In this document: piece by piece, positions 6,352-7,925 of the stretch | How positions within the stretch are numbered: the stretch's first letter is position 1 | How the letters are laid out: every line of letters starts with the position of its first letter | Assembly: GCA_035307785.1 (NCBI GenBank) | Contig: DATGHS010000531.1 | Coordinates: forward strand, 1 to 7,925 | DNA length: 7,925 bases | Reading direction: 5' to 3' | From: DATGHS01 sp035307785 | Lineage (GTDB): Bacteria; Planctomycetota; Planctomycetia; Gemmatales; Gemmataceae | Notes under the pieces: model-generated | What the model saw: only the letters and a program-made list of their open reading frames with translations | Database searches by the model: none | What the model was told of the DNA's origin: nothing | Program-made: the position numbers and the translations under genes

Positions 6352-6654
6352 AGCCGCTCAAGCAGACGCAGGATAACGATTTTCCCTGACGGGACAATGC
6401 GAAGTGAAGATCAAGAAGGAATTCTTTAATCGACCTTGCAGGAAACGGGAAGAGACTCTATGGTCACCGCCTCCGTTTACAACATTTGACCGAGGAAACA
6501 GGTGCGGCATGCCGAGGCGGCCCCACAGCGCCGCTCGGCCGGAGCCATTTACCGGCGTAAAGTCACCCGGATTTCGCTTCGACTGGGCAAGCTTGGGGGC
6601 ACAGTTAAGCCTGCTCGTCAGCGCGGTGTTGGCGAAAGGAAGTGAATTCTTCGC

Positions 6655-6698
6655 TTGGGAATTCCCAAAAGGTTTATGTCGGCCGGCCGTTTATGTCG
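6655..6698. promoter_or_regulatory. Palindrome plus 10-bp direct repeats, candidate operator
   Basis: A perfect 14-bp palindrome TTGGGAATTCCCAA (6655-6668) is followed three bases later by two identical GTTTATGTCG repeats (6672-6681 and 6689-6698) with 17-bp periodicity, separated by a GCCGGCC spacer. The second repeat runs into another palindrome, GAATATTC (6698-6705). The cluster lies ~165-210 bp upstream of the BBP7 gene. The spacing differs from a pure helical repeat, so binding by a regulator is a guess. Confidence 0.4.
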
Positions 6699-6863
6699 AA
6701 TATTCCGAGGGAAACGGGTTTGCCGATTCTGCGACAGTTGCGGCCGCTGACGGTTCTGCGGTTCATGTTGATAAAAAGGGTTCAAAGACTGCTGGCCGCG
6801 CTCGCTGGCTGACAGGTGTGCCGCGGCAACGAGAAAGTCTGTTCCATTCGAAAGGGCTTGAGC

Positions 6864-7925
6864 ATGAGCCGAGTTTACCTGAGCACACTGGCGGCCTGGC
6901 TGGTCGGCGCTTCATTGGCCTTCAGTCAGTATCCGGCCAATGGCAGAAACATGCCGGCCGATCAATCGCCGCCTTCGCCCTACCCGCAGTACGCTCGCAA
7001 TAGGGTTCAGCCGGACGAAGACGATGAACCCGAAATTCCGCCGCCACCACCCCTCAAGCGAACGAAAAAGCAGAAGCCGCCAGAGGTTCTGCCGCCCTTG
7101 CTTCCCGCTTCGGTGGATGATGACGATCCACCGCCGCCACCACCACCGCGCAATCCGGGCAATAAACGAGTACAGCGCGTGCAGCGGCAAGTGATTCCAG
7201 CCGACGATGCGGAAACATTGCCGCCGCCCGTCGTGAATCCGAACGGACCGGTTCCAAATGGAAACATGGTTCCGAACGGCGGCTTCCCGGCTCGGCAATT
7301 CATGCAGGGAAACGGGCCGGCGATGCCCGGTTACGGGCCGAATTTTGACCCGAACGCCGCTGCGGGAGTCGGCAGTTGTGGACTGGATTGCAACAGCTGC
7401 GGCCAATGCGGCTCCTGCCGCTGTCCGTGCGGCCCGTGCGGTCCGTACGGCCGCTTCTGGCTCAGCACCGAATTCCTCATGTGGTGGGTGCAAGGCCAAG
7501 TCCCGCCGCCGCTGGTTACCACCCAGCCGTTTATCGGCGGCGCGCCGTCGACTGCCAACTCGGCGGTCATTGGTCAGGCCGGCACCACGGTTATTTATGG
7601 TGGCGGGCCGCTCGACCAGACCTTGTGGTACGGACTACGCAGCCGCGCCGGCTTTTGGATCGACGAATGTTACATGCTGGGTGTCGAAGGCAGCTTCCTT
7701 TACCTGCCTCATCATGAGACGTTCACGGCCGAATGTGGTCCGGGGCAGGTCGTATCGCGTCCGTTTTTCGACACATCCACCGGCACCCAAAACGCAGAAC
7801 TCGTATGCTTCCCCGGCGTTTTGTGTGGCTCGGTGACAGTCACTTCGGATAGCCAGATCTATGGCGCCGATGCGAATTTACGCCGCAACCTGGCTTGTTG
7901 CAGCAACTGCAACGGCGGTTACCGC
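6864..7925 (+). CDS. BBP7-family outer-membrane beta-barrel protein (3' end outside window)
   Basis: The first 354 residues of a protein that runs off the window with no stop. It has a signal peptide MSRVYLSTLAAWLVGASLAFS, with likely cleavage near residue 21-22. Next is a low-complexity region (~31-165) rich in Pro, Asp/Glu and Asn-Gly, including runs of PPPPP and a DDDD, then a cluster of eight Cys in 21 residues (172-192). The barrel start, FWLSTEFLMWWVQGQVPPPLVTT (its core at residues 198-220), is the hallmark opening of BBP7 (PF07585), a family expanded in planctomycetes. Later GTTVIYGG (240-247), GVEGSFLYL (273-281) and the NLRRNLACC segment near 338-346 also fit. The start is ATG 6864, with AAGGG seven bases upstream. 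It is presumably an outer-membrane protein; the role of BBP7 proteins is not established. It is divergent from the secretin-like gene. Confidence 0.85.
   Translation, partial: MSRVYLSTLAAWLVGASLAFSQYPANGRNMPADQSPPSPYPQYARNRVQPDEDDEPEIPPPPPLKRTKKQKPPEVLPPLLPASVDDDDPPPPPPPRNPGNKRVQRVQRQVIPADDAETLPPPVVNPNGPVPNGNMVPNGGFPARQFMQGNGPAMPGYGPNFDPNAAAGVGSCGLDCNSCGQCGSCRCPCGPCGPYGRFWLSTEFLMWWVQGQVPPPLVTTQPFIGGAPSTANSAVIGQAGTTVIYGGGPLDQTLWYGLRSRAGFWIDECYMLGVEGSFLYLPHHETFTAECGPGQVVSRPFFDTSTGTQNAELVCFPGVLCGSVTVTSDSQIYGADANLRRNLACCSNCNGGYR

Larger units (their letters stand above)
6280..6863. other. 584-bp divergent intergenic region between secretin-like and BBP7 genes
   Basis: I see no convincing gene here. 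It must hold the promoters of two divergent envelope genes. The left third holds the secretin leader: GGAGG at 6289-6293 and a GC hairpin at 6328-6351. The middle (6360-6640) shows nothing I can name. The right part holds a palindrome (6655-6668), direct repeats (6672-6698) and GAATATTC (6698-6705). GGAAAC occurs three times (6441-6446, within 6493-6500, 6710-6715), but I could not pair it with a convincing ECF-type -10. No good sigma70 promoter was found by eye in either direction. Confidence 0.6.

Noticed and set aside
6441..6465. GGAAAC-N16-GTCA resembling an ECF sigma promoter on the plus strand
   Set aside because: The -10 match is poor, GGAAAC occurs three times in this region, and the position is ~400 bp from the BBP7 start, so chance is likely.
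6404..7003. 199-codon open frame in the divergent intergenic region on the plus strand
   Set aside because: It overlaps the BBP7 start by 140 bases in another frame, has no convincing domain, and crosses the palindrome and direct repeats. Its composition does not look like coding sequence.

Overview
The window looks like chromosomal DNA from a GC-rich planctomycete (class Planctomycetia; Pirellulales or a relative is my best guess). The evidence is a BBP7-type outer-membrane barrel protein and a secretin-like protein of planctomycete style (N-terminal YAIADLIVPVP motif, conserved-looking NQSED...EEWxRIWFxDQPS tail), together with an LPS-export ATPase that implies a Gram-negative type envelope.

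Layout, left to right. (1) lptB-like ABC ATPase on the minus strand (14-1114), with an unusual ~120-residue C-terminal extension that resembles a HEAT-type module. (2) A 114-bp divergent intergenic region, then a radical SAM protein on the plus strand (1229-2482) carrying a Twitch/SPASM-like second cysteine motif. (3) A 112-bp convergent gap almost filled by a palindromic REP-pair (REPIN-like) element at 2493-2581. (4) metF, methylenetetrahydrofolate reductase, on the minus strand (2595-3503). (5) A 65-nt near-perfect dyad followed by a T-rich stretch, which probably terminates the next gene. (6) A large secretin-like outer-membrane protein on the minus strand (3613-6279), with three tandem metallothionein-like cysteine modules, a TPR-like helix pair, a proline-rich stretch, two 27-residue repeats and a conserved-looking tail. 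(7) A 584-bp divergent regulatory region with a GC hairpin, a 14-bp palindrome and a pair of 10-bp direct repeats. (8) A BBP7-family outer-membrane protein on the plus strand, from 6864 and running off the window; it also has a dense cysteine cluster.

Three of the five genes concern the envelope: LPS transport, a secretin-like channel and an outer-membrane barrel. The last two are divergently arranged, and both combine proline-rich linkers with cysteine clusters, which are unusual for these fold families. The most interesting idea here is a pair of cysteine-rich exported envelope proteins that may be disulfide-linked or metal-binding. metF is ordinary metabolism. The substrate of the radical SAM enzyme cannot be told from the sequence. 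No tRNA, rRNA, CRISPR array or intact transposon is visible.
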